64,000 bases of DNA from Aplectana chamaeleonis (Eukaryota; Nematoda; Chromadorea; Rhabditida; Cosmocercidae), in assembly GCA_029168955.1 (NCBI GenBank), contig JAPDOI010000154.1, positions 519,001 through 583,000 on the forward strand. Reading direction: 5' to 3'. The notes under the pieces are model-generated. The model saw only the letters and a list, made by a program, of their open reading frames with translations, searched no databases and was not told the origin of the DNA. Positions 36,401-45,435 of this stretch are shown piece by piece (within the stretch, counting starts at the first letter, position 1; each line of letters begins with the position of its first letter). The translations under genes and the position numbers were made by a program.

Positions 36401-39400
36401 ACCTGGAAGATTGACTTCACTATACTTTTGATGCGCGCTTTATGCCTGAAAGTCTTACTCTCTTACACTCGTTTGGAAGCCGCCTCGTAACATCGAAGCA
36501 ACTAGACCTAATTCGAGTAAAATTCTCGTTCTACCAAATGAAAATACGAGGCTACTCTAAAAACAGGTTGCCTCACATTTCCACGTGGTAGGGCGACAAT
36601 TTCACCATAATGAGGCGAGTTGGATTTGAGACTACACAATTGCCTCGATGTTATGAGGCGACTTCCAAACGACTGTCAGGGCTCATCGTAATTGCGTTTT
36701 CAATTCCAGCAGCTACAACTGTTACTATGCCCACCACAACCGCTGGCCTTAATTCCGCAGGTGAGCTACATATAATTCGGTTTATTCATTGCAGGTAAGA
36801 TTGCTCGCTTTAAAGGCAGCGTTCAAGGTGAACGAGTTGCCCGTTTTTTTTTCTGGCTAAAACGTAAGCTTTGGGTCCCTCTCAGAAAATTAAGAACAGA
36901 AGCGCGACGAAAAACGGTTGGGAAATGGGTGCAAATCTCGTTGGCCAGCCAACCCATTGAGCCACCCCGCCCCCGTCCTGTAACAGTTGCCCTGAATTCG
37001 TGCTACCGTAGGAATAGACACCGAAGTTTCGAATATTCTTATATCGCAAATATACTGGAAAAGGTTCTAGGATCTCAGCATGTACATTGGCCCCTCTTAT
37101 TTTGAACATTTTTCGGTACAGGAAACAGAAAGCAAAGCCACTTAAAGGCACGGTTCGCGAGAAAAACTTATTTTGAGCTCTCTGCATGAGAATGTAGATT
37201 AGGTCATCACAAAAGAAAAAATGACTAAAAAAACCCGGAAATTTGCGGGAAAAACGCTCAAAAACAAAGTATAACGGCTAATTACCGGTGTCGGCCGGCC
37301 CCCTAATTAACGAGATTTTCATTAATGCTTGTTTCTCCGCCATTTATTTTGCTGCTAAAACGGTCAGTAGTCTCTAGAAATGCTTAAAAGTCACTTTAGA
37401 AGCAAAATAAAAGTTGACAAAACAGGCTTTTACACAAATCTCGGTAATTGGGGGCGGGAGGACACCAAGCGATAATTTGTTTCTGAGCGATTTTTCTCCG
37501 ATCTTTTTTCACTTTCACTTTTGTGATGGCCAGGTCTACCATTCCATGGGGATAACACAACAACCGATTTTATCGAGAACCCTGCCTTTAACTAAGAGTT
37601 TTGAAGCGCGTCAGGTTCGATGCGTTGTCTGCAGTCTCCCTGCCTGACACACGAACATGCATGATTGATTTCTTCAGAGATTTTCTCAAACAGTTTTGCT
37701 CCTCTCTTTGAGTGTTCTGTGGGGACTTTTCCCTACAGAATCTTATCTTAATGAACTTGCCTACCCAAAAACATCGAAAACTATAAAACGATTTTTTATC
37801 GTGAACACTGCCTTCAATCCCTTGAAGGCACAGTTCAAGCTCAGGGACGAAATCTGAGATTTCCACATAATTGTGAAGTTCACCCACCCCATATGGCCCC
37901 TGCCAGATGCGAGCTCTCAATTCCTCAGAATAAGCGAGATATAGGGGGAAGCCACCCTGGGGCGCCCTTGCTAGGAAGCCACTTTGGCACGCCCCTTTAC
38001 GATCTTTCGAGCTCAACAGCGGCGAGATGAACGATGGTTTTTGACCAGTAGCCCCGTTCTTCCCTTCATTCTGAGCCTCTCTCTTTATACGGGTTGGCTC
38101 ACCTACATCGGTTGCAAATGACGGAAATTGCGAGCCTCGGACAACTCGTCCACCATGCTTCCGTAGCTCAATTTTTGAGGGGCCATAAATACGTTCTTAG
38201 GGGTTCTTGAACGATTCTAGAGACACCATTGGAATCAGCGTGAGACCGTTCTCAAGATAGGAAAAAAACAGAAATACGATTCTGAGGTTAGACTGTGCCT
38301 TCAAAGGCAGTGTTCGCGATAAAAATCGTTTTTTTTGCTTCTCCGCCTATCTTGAAGACGGTCCCATATTGATTCCAATGATGTTTTTGGAATCGTACGA
38401 GACCTTCTAAGAACGGAGTCATGGTACCTCAAAAATTGAGCTAGGGAAGCATGGTGGACGAGTTGTCGGAGGCTTTTAACTTCCGTCTTTTGCAGCCGGT
38501 GTACGCGAGCTGACCAGAGTAAAGAGAGAAGTTGAGAATGAAGGGAAGAACGGGGCTATGGATCGGAAACCATCGCTCATCTCACGATTTTGAGCATTCA
38601 TTTGTTCACGTCGGTGGGCATGGAAAGTGCATCTGGGTGTGACGAGCTGACGGGTGTCCAACTTTGGGGCCGTAGGGGACCGTTTCGAGCTTATTTTCCT
38701 TAGTTTTTTCAAAGTTAGGGTTACGCTAGGCTCCGCAGCTGCCGATCTCCACCAACAAATCAGACATGGTTTTTCTCGTGGACACTCCCTTTAACTTATG
38801 TACTTCGAACTGGCATTTTCGTGATAGGGACCACGCATGGTCAATCCACGTTAGCTTTCACATGGATGAATAATTCAATAATATTTTGATGTTTTTGAAT
38901 ATTTGATGCCTTATTATGGCATGGTATATAATCACAAGTTATCACAAGGTAGCAAATATTCAAAAACATCAAAATTCTGTCTTCAAAAGGCCTCAGCTTA
39001 ACTGGATTTAATGCCGATTTGTGCTTACCAGATCATACCCGTCATCGGGTGATTGCTGTTGTGCCCACACAGTTCATGTGTGAATAGCTGAGTGATGCAG
39101 AACGGGGTGTCGGTGGTGTAATGGTAACACTCTCGCCCGGAAAGCGTGCAATGCAGGTTCGAGTCCTGCCTGACATCTGAGTTTTGCGTTCAACTCAGCT
39201 ACCTTGTGATAATTCAATAATAGTCTTCTGGACCGCCATGAGTGAAAAAATAAACTGATACCTTCTTTCTCGAAGTGAGGAATAGAGATTTTTTTTCACA
39301 TATAATACTGTCTACACCATCGGATGAATGAATTTGAATAAAGCTTTTTTTCGAATTTCCGAAAGATAGATTCAGTTCCTTGGATAACGCACTTCTAATT

Positions 39401-42400
39401 TTTTTCAAATGATCGAATAGGTTCGAAAAGGTAATCGAAAATTCATAAAAAATTGCTCTGACTGCACGTTGAATTGAAATGTAAAATGCGGAAGGGATCA
39501 AGTTTCAGGGTAAACCCCAAAAAACGTTGCATAAAGTAAGACTTCTGCTCGTTGAGAGCATGAACTTGACCTAGTTCGGAGTAAGGTCTTTATGCAAAGC
39601 CTGTAGTAGCCTTATTGGTTCAGACTGCATGAGGTTTTGTCCTTCCATCTATCGAGACAACTGCAATGGTAATGCTGCAATGAGAAGAATGTGCGCTACA
39701 GCAGCCCAGGCAAATGCGATGGTTAACCCGAACAGTGGTGCATGCAGGTAAATGGAAAGTTTCGCTGGAGAAGGAAAACTGCTGAGAGGAGGACCTCACA
39801 TACCAGGTTATTGAATAAGTTTTGTCGTTTGAGAAGAAAAACACAATTTTATGGTTCAAAATACTCTTTATTATTCAGTATAATCTCCCTGAACATTTTA
39901 ATACACTTGCTCCAATCTGTGGATCCCATCCAGGGATGTGCGGCAATTGCCGTTTGCCGTTTGTCGTTTGCCGGCTATTTTTCGGATTTTTTTGCCGTTT
40001 GTCGTTTGCCCAAGTTTTTGTTGTTTTTCCGGCAAAACTTGGCAAAACATTGAAAGAAAACGTCGCCCATGCTCGCGACCATGTAGGCACTAGGGGTGAG
40101 CCAACTCCAGTGTTTGATTAACCGTTATCCGGGGGTTTTGACTTTTCTGTTCTCCACTTCGCCGCCTGGCCATTTCTGAACAAGATAAGGGATGAAAATT
40201 TGGTGAAAACCTCACTATATGAGTTCTGCTGAGCAAGCGTGCATGTGTGGACGCGTGAGTGAAGCGCTCACGATGAATTATGATTCCGAGTTTTCTGCAG
40301 AAACAAACTCTGGAGCAGATCTAGTGGGCTCTCAATGGCGATTATAACCGGCAGCGTAGCGGTGGGCCTTGGAGAACTATAACATGCCATAAGGTTGCTT
40401 TGAAGGCACAGTACACCCTCAGATATCAAATTTGAGATTTTCGTGTAATTGTGTAGAAGACCCCTCCTGTATAACATGTGCCAAATGCCAGATCTCATTT
40501 CCTCCAAATAAGCGAGATATAAGCGATCACCACAGGCCCGACCCCCTTCGCTCACCACCACAGGCCCGGCCCCCTCCCAGATTTACGAACTCGATAGTGG
40601 CTTGATAGATGAACGAATTCCAACAAGTCGTCGTTCTTCAGTGCATTACCGGACTGTCTACTTATCCTGGTTTTTTCTCACGCAAGGAATGCGAGTGAAG
40701 AGGAATATAGGCCTGAGACAACTCGTCCACCAATTTTTCACCATCAAAATCTAGGCATATTCGAAGAGCCATAACTCTGTTCAAAGGGGGTCTTGGATGA
40801 TTTCAGAGACACCTCTGTGATCAGCGTGTGATTCGCTCCAAGATAAGCATGAAATCGGAAAGTTATTTTTTTGGGTGTCCTGTGCCTTTGATGAGAAAGC
40901 GACCCCTCGTTTCTGGTGGTGGTCAAAATCAAATGCCCACTAAAAGTGCCCCAGGGCTCAAGAATTCTTGTACACTCAGGAAAATCTCTTGTGAGCTGCC
41001 GATTTTAATTACCACCAGCGGCGGAGCGGTGGGCTTCAGTGAAATATAACTGGTGATGAGGAAAATCTCTTGTGAGCTGCCGATTTTAATTACCACCAGC
41101 GGCGGAGCGGTGGGCTTCGGTGAAATATAACTGGTGATGAGGAGATTCCGGAAAAAAATTTTGCTTCTTACTGTGATAGGCGAAATCCGAATCTTTCTTG
41201 AAATGAACCACATTCTAACTTGCATAACATGGACGCTGAGAAAACCCTCCAAAGATAGCGAAAACCAGATTTTCAGCCCATAATAGGCCCGTCTTTACTT
41301 CTGAGACAGGATTCTATGACCAGTATAGACGAAATAGACCCTTCAGTTTCAGTGGAGGGTAGCCAGGAAAGTACCGCCACCCTCGATTGTGCCGCGATAG
41401 TTCCACGGTAGTACCGCAGCTGCTCAGTGATGATCACTGTGCCGTGGAGATTCTGTTGCAGTGTCTTGAAGGTCGACAACGCCGCGACATTGCCGCGACA
41501 GTACCGCGGCAGTTCCGTGTTAGAACCGCACGTACTCCGAGAAGATGCATCAGCGAACCCGCGTCAACTACGACGCACTGTTCTGTGTGGTGGTACGAGA
41601 TTTTTTTTCCAGTAAAACAGCCCAAGTTTGAGATGCGTCCCGTATCTCCCAGATGGCAATAACGGGGCTACCCTCTCTCCTATCAGAGAGATGACGAATG
41701 GACCTCGGATGTGTATTTTTGTTCGTAGGCCCACCCAGTTGTATTATGACTCATTTCATATGAGTTACTCGCAGTCGGTGCTATTTTTGTCATGACATTG
41801 CGGCTGCGGGGTTGTCACGACATTGCCGCTAGGACTGCGCGTTAATGCCGCTTCGGTGCCTGTAGGAATCGAAGCGCCTACCTCGCAAAGGCACAGCTGT
41901 TAGGTTTTCATAGTGCCACATGTCTTGTTTCTGTTCATCTGATGCCTTGAATCAAAACTATTCCCTTGAATTGAAGTTATTAGAATGTTGACATAGAGTT
42001 CGCGCAATCATTTTAGTCTGATGAATGGATGGGGCTGCGACTGTAGATTACCCCGCGCTAATCGAACCCCCATTCTCCAGTGAGGCCGCCAACTCCGCAC
42101 GGCCAGCCGCCTGGTCCATGCGTTAGACTAAAATGAAAACGGAAACCATAAGTATGTGAAAAAAAGCAAAAAAGTAGAGCGGCGCAAGTGTATATTTTTT
42201 GGGTCAATCTAGGGGATGAGGTTTTTTGCCGTTTGCCGCTTGCCGTTTGCCGTTTGCCGGCCGTTTTTGGGATTTTTTGCCGACTGCCGTTTGCTGGCAT
42301 CATAGAATCGTTTGCCGCACACCCACGATCCCATCCCCGAAGTGAGAATCCGGAAAGTCTGCAAAATACGCTTCCACAACAGTTATGACCTCTTCATTTG

Positions 42401-43988
42401 ATTGAAAACGCTCACCACGCATAAATTTTTTGAGTTCTGGAAACAAATGGAAGTCGCTGGGGGCCAAATCTGGTGGATACGAAGGATGCTCCAACAATCC
42501 GAACTTGAATTCATGGATGTTAGCCATTGTCAAAATGGTCTTGTGATACGGTGCATTGTCCTAATGAAAAAGGATTTTTTCTTCTGCAAACCGGGTCTTT
42601 TTCACACTTTTTCTTCAACTGGTCCAAAGGGTTGCAATAATATTTAGAATTAATTGTTTTACCAGTTTGCAAGTAATCCACAAACAAAGTTCCTTTTGCT
42701 TCCCAAAAAAACTGATGCCATAACCTTCTTGTCCAATTTCCGGACACGAACTCGTTTCGGAGGCGAACAACCAGGTTCACACCCCTTTTCATCCTCTTGT
42801 TTTGATTCAGGATAATTGTGATAGACCCAACTCTCATCCATAGTGATGAATCTACGCACAAAATTCACTTTATCCTTTTTAAAACGCTCCAAATGTTGCT
42901 GAGAAAGTCGCATTCGAATGTGTTTTTGTTCCATTGTTAGCGAATATGGCACCCATTGTGCACACAGCTTTCTAAAACCCAAAATTTCACTTAAAATATG
43001 GCTCACACTGCCTGATGAGATGTGTAGAGCCTCTACTAAATCTCTCTCAGTCAATCGACGATCTTCCAAAACCATATCCTGTATTTTGGCTAAGATTTCT
43101 TGTGTGGATGCGCTTTTTGGACGTCCTTCACGTGGATCGTCTTCAAGGCTTGTGCGACCGATTCAGCAATCCATCTTTCTACTGTTCTAATTGTAAGTGA
43201 ACAATCACTATACACTTTAAACATTCGCTCGCGAATTCCTTTTGATGCTACACCTTCCAGAATTAAGAATTTTATCACTCAACGATATTCAATTTTTTTC
43301 AATCGCTGTGACACGGCAAAACCAAATGGCTTGTAAACAAGGAATGAATTGACAGATTGAAATGAAACTTCACATACGTTCATGTGAAAAGCGTACCAAC
43401 AAAACAAAAAAAAATGGGGCTAGTAGCAACGCCCTCTCTTATCGAACGACAAAACTTATTGAACAACCTGGTAGTTACGAGACGAGTCACGACATCACGG
43501 TAGAGGTTGAATTTTAGCTCCATGTCCACTCTCGATACCCTAATACTGCGGGTGATGGTCGTGGTGTGCCCAAACCACGAGCAGGACGGGGGAGGAGCGA
43601 AGAGCCGTGGTTGGAGGATACGCCGGCTATAGCCAATCGCAGGCATTTGCTCCCTCCCGCCTTTTTTACGATTTCCCAACATTACGACCACCACTCTATT
43701 ACTGCCGGTCGGCTCGGTTCTTTTCTGCTTACGCGATTTTTGATTTCAGACAGACATGGATGTGTCCAGCAGGACAATCGGCGTTCTACTACGTACCCGG
43801 AAATCCAACCAGTGCAATGGCTTATCCACGTAAGTATACCAGAATGATACTGCAGTGAAGCAAACGCATTCTCCTCTATCTCTGTTCCAGCTCAAATGTA
43901 TGCTGAGTGCTACCGACCTCCTAACAACACCTGGTTTCTACCTGATGGCGTTACTCAAATCAGTGCTGTCTCGTGTGAAATGCCATAA
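27459..43988 (+). CDS. Gene A: secreted cysteine-rich protein, five exons, 158 aa
   Basis: Exons are 27,459-27,582, 36,710-36,760, 39,624-39,747, 43,750-43,829 and 43,891-43,988. All introns are GT...AG, phases agree and the total is 477 nt. Exon 1 encodes a basic start and hydrophobic core (MRLRLHSIIVAIPIIS), a likely signal peptide. Exon 2 encodes a Thr-rich linker (ATTVTMPTTTAGLNSA), a candidate for O-glycosylation. Exons 3-5 encode eight cysteines, with CPSIYRDNCNGNAAM, TWMCPAGQSAFYYV and the ending NNTWFLPDGVTQISAVSCE. The final W..G..I..VSC pattern recalls nematode C6/DUF281-type extracellular domains; the family name is inference. The poly(A) signal lies about 105 bp after the stop. 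Introns 1-3 (9.1, 2.9 and 4.0 kb) are full of transposons. The paralogue is gene B. Confidence 0.82.
27985..28420. repeat. MITE-like repeat with GACGCG-rich end, in gene A intron 1
   Basis: The block AACGTGTGTCCTAGAACGCG...CGGCGACGCGAAAGCGCGTC and the downstream TTCAATGAATTCAAAC block match the element at 62,024-62,426. The right-hand end is decayed. It is non-coding. Confidence 0.5.
28832..29690. mobile_element. DNA element B, uninterrupted copy of element A
   Basis: It has the same ends as 18,519-22,351 (CAGACATTCGCTG outer block) and nearly identical interiors (for example CAACCGCCAACCAATAGGAT and GACGATCGGTCCGCTCGC). It lacks the hAT insertion and therefore records the empty target site. 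The right end differs by one base from element A (GAGATCATAACAG). It lies in intron 1 of gene A. Confidence 0.88.
29700..30975. repeat. TTCGAAT-rich low-complexity tract
   Basis: Between about 29,995 and 30,640 the words TTCGAAT, GAATATTCG and TCATTCG recur on both strands. This is like the subterminal arrays of the TATA-ended elements. A possible hAT end CAGGGCTATGCAACTG occurs at 29,694, but I find no partner end or duplication. It is probably one or more decayed elements, and there is no gene. Confidence 0.35.
30985..31350. repeat. GC-rich repeat cluster around a TAA-type MITE
   Basis: CCGCGCC and GCGGCG words dominate this stretch, in contrast to the A+T-rich surroundings. The core 31,113-31,248 has clear inverted ends and a TAA duplication. 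The flanking parts (CTCGGGGTTGCAAAGC and GCGCGGCGAGACTC) look like a second, older GC-rich element of the same style. Confidence 0.45.
31113..31248. mobile_element. 136-bp hairpin MITE with TAA duplication
   Basis: GGCGTCGTTTATACTTCCGC at the left faces GGGGTCGTTCATTCTCCCGC (right end read inward), and both continue into CGCCGAGCGGCGCGG. The TAA flanks are 31,110-31,112 and 31,249-31,251. The target and end type agree with the elements at 1,389 and 44,383, suggesting one PIF/Harbinger-like group. Confidence 0.65.
31560..32170. repeat. Second copy of the 5.2-5.9 kb dispersed repeat
   Basis: The blocks GGGTGTTATTTGGGGCGCC, GAGGTTCATTTTTCGAATTT and TAGCAACAAACAGACTCCAG appear in the same order as at 5,590-5,740. 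It is noncoding and lies in intron 1 of gene A. Confidence 0.5.
33252..33453. mobile_element. ~200-bp insertion with GGGTCCGACC ends inside the LINE
   Basis: GGGTCCGACC at the left and GGTCGGACCC at the right are perfect 10-bp inverted repeats, and the reverse transcriptase sequence resumes after them. CCGACC blocks recur inside. I see no clear target duplication. Confidence 0.5.
34618..35467. mobile_element. 850-bp element with TATACTT ends and TTATCCGA words
   Basis: The ends are TATACTTGTTATCCGA and (read inward) TATACTTAGTATCCGAA. The flanks are an exact 8-bp duplication GTGTGCTG (34,610-34,617 and 35,468-35,475) that interrupts the LINE tail. TCGGATA/TTATCCGA words are repeated over roughly 150 bp inside the left end and 270 bp inside the right end. 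The centre carries no transposase. It is related in design to 2,198-2,387 and 57,481-57,641. Confidence 0.85.
35876..36464. other. Intron 1 spacer of gene A
   Basis: No element ends, exon or RNA gene is recognised. The A+T-rich sequence includes long A and T runs. Confidence 0.3.
36465..36682. mobile_element. MITE with CGTTTGGAAGYCGCCTC ends
   Basis: The left arm CGTTTGGAAGCCGCCTCGTA with ACATCGAAGCAACTAG is matched by the right arm read inward (CGTTTGGAAGTCGCCTCATA, then ACATCGAGGCAATTG). The right end stops only about 27 bp before the start of gene A exon 2, so this insertion now supplies much of the sequence next to the exon's acceptor. A diverged copy is at 2.5-3.06 kb. Confidence 0.6.
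36814..37141. mobile_element. TTAA-type MITE with one recognisable end
   Basis: The TTAA (36,810-36,813) is followed by AGGCAGCGTTCAAGGTGAAC. The interior matches 6,619-6,950 reversed (ACCCCGCCCCCGTCCTGTAA block). The right-hand end is lost against the next element at 37,146. Confidence 0.5.
37146..37587. mobile_element. TTAA-type MITE (AGGCACGGTTCGCGAG end)
   Basis: AGGCACGGTTCGCGAGAAAA on the left faces TTATCGAGAACCCTGCCT on the right. The TTAA flanks are at 37,142-37,145 and 37,588-37,591. It is 442 bp, with no coding sequence. Confidence 0.65.
37815..38300. mobile_element. MITE with AGGCACAG ends
   Basis: GAAGGCACAGTTCAAGCTCA on the left and GAGGTTAGACTGTGCCTTC on the right are inverted. 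The interior TAATTGTGAAG and ACCCCGTTC blocks recur at 40,397-40,890 and 57,465-58,345. It directly abuts the next MITE. Confidence 0.55.
38304..38790. mobile_element. TTAA-type MITE (GGCAGTGTTCGCGATAAAAA end)
   Basis: The left end GGCAGTGTTCGCGATAAAAA and the right end TCGTGGACACTCCCT are inverted, with TTAA at 38,791-38,794. The interior is the standard family sequence (ACGGTCCCATATTGATTCC, GACGAGTTGTCGGAGGC). Close copies are at 50,484 and 56,234. Confidence 0.65.
38884..39209 (+). mobile_element. 326-bp tRNA-bearing insertion with 13-bp target duplication
   Basis: The insertion is flanked by TAATTCAATAATA at 38,871-38,883 and 39,210-39,222. It begins with a strong hairpin (TTTTGATGTTTTTGAATA... 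facing TATTCAAAAACATCAAAA, 38,885-38,975). Its ends include the inverted pair TTATCACAAGGTAGC and GCTACCTTGTGA. A tRNA-like gene lies at its right side. A 13-bp duplication suggests retroposition (SINE-like), but the hairpin is unusual for a SINE. Confidence 0.6.
39107..39177 (+). tRNA. tRNA-like sequence, anticodon GGA by alignment, atypical
   Basis: The cloverleaf can be drawn as acceptor GTGTCGG/CTGACAT (two G-T pairs), D arm GTGTAATGGTAACAC, anticodon arm CTCGC-CCGGAAA-GCGTG, a 4-nt variable loop and T arm GCAGG-TTCGAGT-CCTGC (perfect). The body resembles nematode tRNA-Gly, but the loop gives GGA (a Ser codon reader), and position 33 is C instead of the near-universal T. A serine tRNA should have a long variable arm, which is absent. 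It is therefore probably a tRNA pseudogene or the promoter head of a retroposon. Confidence 0.5.
40397..40890. mobile_element. MITE with AGGCACAGTACACC ends
   Basis: GAAGGCACAGTACACCCTCA on the left and GGGTGTCCTGTGCCTTTG on the right are inverted. The interior shares GTGTAATTGTGTAGAAGACC and CATAACTCTGTT blocks with 57,465-58,345. It is nested inside the hAT-type element. Confidence 0.6.
40979..41140. repeat. 81-bp tandem duplication (two copies)
   Basis: The unit starting GGAAAATCTCTTGTGAGCTG and ending ACTGGTGATGA occurs twice head to tail (40,979-41,059 and 41,060-41,140) with about one mismatch (TTCAGTG versus TTCGGTG). It is a recent local duplication. Confidence 0.9.
42336..43290 (-). 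pseudogene. Mariner transposase copy 2 (main part)
   Basis: The largest frame (42,659-43,075) reads MVLEDRRLTERDLVEALHIS and carries the intact first catalytic motif ITMDESWVYHN, which is better preserved than in copy 1. The N-terminal helix-turn-helix is in another frame (43,090-43,278: IKFLILEGVASKGIRERMFK). The C-terminal part reads LAPSDFHLFPELKKFMRGERF at 42,300-42,533 before the hAT insertion cuts it. The frameshifts mean it is inactive. Confidence 0.85.
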
Positions 43989-44092
43989 ATATATAGTAAA
44001 TCTAGACGAATTGTCGGTATACACAGTGAACGCGCACACAGGAAAACTCTGCTTCCATAGACGGAAAGCAGACACTCATTCAGAAGTCTGGC

Positions 44093-44098
44093 AATAAA
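44093..44098 (+). promoter_or_regulatory. Poly(A) signal of gene A
   Basis: AATAAA about 105 bp downstream of the gene A stop codon; no competing signal lies in between. Confidence 0.6.
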
Positions 44099-44382
44099 CA
44101 GCGCTCGTATTAGATGTCAGCACTAATTTTTGTGAACCCTGGTACCGGTATGTGGTCCCAAACACATCTCATAGGATCTGTTCCCTGAATAGTATTTCTG
44201 TCTTTCAAAGTACCGAATTCAAAGAAAAGTTAGTCAGAGCGTCAAATGGTTTTCGAGGAAAAGAGCAGAGGCACGAAGGTGCCGATTAGTATCACATGAG
44301 CGTCGCCTGTCGGCTAGCGCCGGCCTCCTCCGCGAGCGAGCCAGCTGCGCCGGTTTGACGGCCTGCTTCGTCGCCCAATTTA

Positions 44383-44811
44383 GGCGTTATTCGTACTACG
44401 CAACGCCAGCGTGGCACGGGCGTGACGCGTGGGCAAGGCGTTAGAGTATGAATACTTTCCAAGCGCGTGACGCTCGTGCCGCGCTTGCAGAGACTATGAA
44501 TACTCCAGCGGCGACGCCTAGGCGGAGCGGAAAGAAGCGGGCCTATTTTTTCCAAACAACCAAGTTCTGTACATGCGTTCACCACCACGATAGCATAGGA
44601 TAGTAGTGGAATTAATTATCAAGAAACGGAATGAAATTGATGATGATTTAGAAGTGAAAATGATTAAAAAGCCGTTACGACCATCGCCGCCATGGCGGAG
44701 CGGACGTCACGCGCGTGCCGCGCGGGCAAGGCGTCGAGCCATTCATACATGAACGCCACGCCAGCGCAGCACGCGCGTGCCACGCTGGCGTTGAGCAGTA
44801 TGAATAGCGCC
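44383..44811. mobile_element. 429-bp GC-rich MITE with TTA duplication
   Basis: GGCGTTATTCGTACTACGCA on the left and (read inward from the right) GGCGCTATTCATACTGCTCA are inverted and followed by ACGCCAGCGTGGCACG on both arms. The TTA flanks are at 44,380-44,382 and 44,812-44,814. It is of the same TWA-target group as 1,389 and 31,113. The sequence just left of it (44,290-44,380) is similarly GC-rich. Confidence 0.65.
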
Positions 44812-45154
44812 TTAGGGTCAATGGTGTACTTTGTCGCCGTCATGGGCGACAGGCATGCCATTTAGCACGAATCAGTAACGCAACAACACCATCAGCCGTC
44901 GAAGGGACCGTTACCACGCGTCCGTCGCGGCATGCCGCAGAGAGCAGACATACATACCATGAATGAGCCAGAGCCTGTCGCTGCCACTGTCGCTCGCCGC
45001 TGTGCAGAGCACTGCCACAGCAACAGGTTTCAGCCTATGGTATACTCACGTCGCAGAGCCTGTCGCTGCCCTCAGCGACATTTGCGCGTTTGGTTCAAAT
45101 TCAAATCTGACCAATAGCAGAATGAGCCAGCACAATGCGTTTTATTATACATAT

Positions 45155-45435
45155 AATGTTCTTCTCTGGGCCAAATTCCGGTCCGCAATTGCGCCTTGAC
45201 ACGTTTTGCGGCCGCGCGCATCCGAGTCGGAAGAGTTTACAGCGCAGCAGCAGCCGATCTGCTGACTCTAGGTGGGTTTTAGAAACTGAAAAGTAAACAA
45301 AATTGGAGAAAACTGTATAAAAAAGCCGTATCGACACGGCTTTAGCGCTGGAAACTCGACTGTTTCGAGCGCGTGCGGCCGCAAAGCGTGTTGAGTCGCA
45401 ATCGCGGACCGGAAATCGGCCCAGATAAGCACAGT
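45155..45435. mobile_element. Palindromic MITE (GTGCTTATCTGGG family), copy 3
   Basis: The ends TTCTTCTCTGGGCCAAATTC and CGGCCCAGATAAGCACAGTA enclose GCGGCCGCGCGCATCCGAGTC and its inverted partner. The 226-codon minus-strand frame at 45,101-45,781 runs through this palindrome and is not a gene. Confidence 0.8.

Larger units (their letters stand above)
39931..42326. mobile_element. hAT-type element 4 (TTTGCCGTTTGCCG words)
   Basis: The left end is CAGGGATGTGCGGCAA; the right end, read inward, is GTGGGTGTGCGGCAAACG. The mariner sequence GATCCCATC is duplicated on both sides (39,922-39,930 and 42,327-42,335), an 8-9 bp duplication as expected for hAT. GCCGTTTGCCGTTTG runs follow inside each end (39,945-40,015 and 42,225-42,300). 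The interior carries MITEs and an 81-bp tandem duplication, but no transposase. Confidence 0.85.
39803..43471 (-). mobile_element. Mariner copy 2, split by a hAT-type element
   Basis: The TIRs CCAGGTTATTGAATAAGTTT (left) and the reverse complement of AAACTTATTGAACAACCTGG (right) are flanked by TA (39,801-39,802 and 43,472-43,473). The element lies on the minus strand inside intron 3 of gene A. It is interrupted by 39,931-42,326; without that insertion it is about 1.27 kb. Confidence 0.9.
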
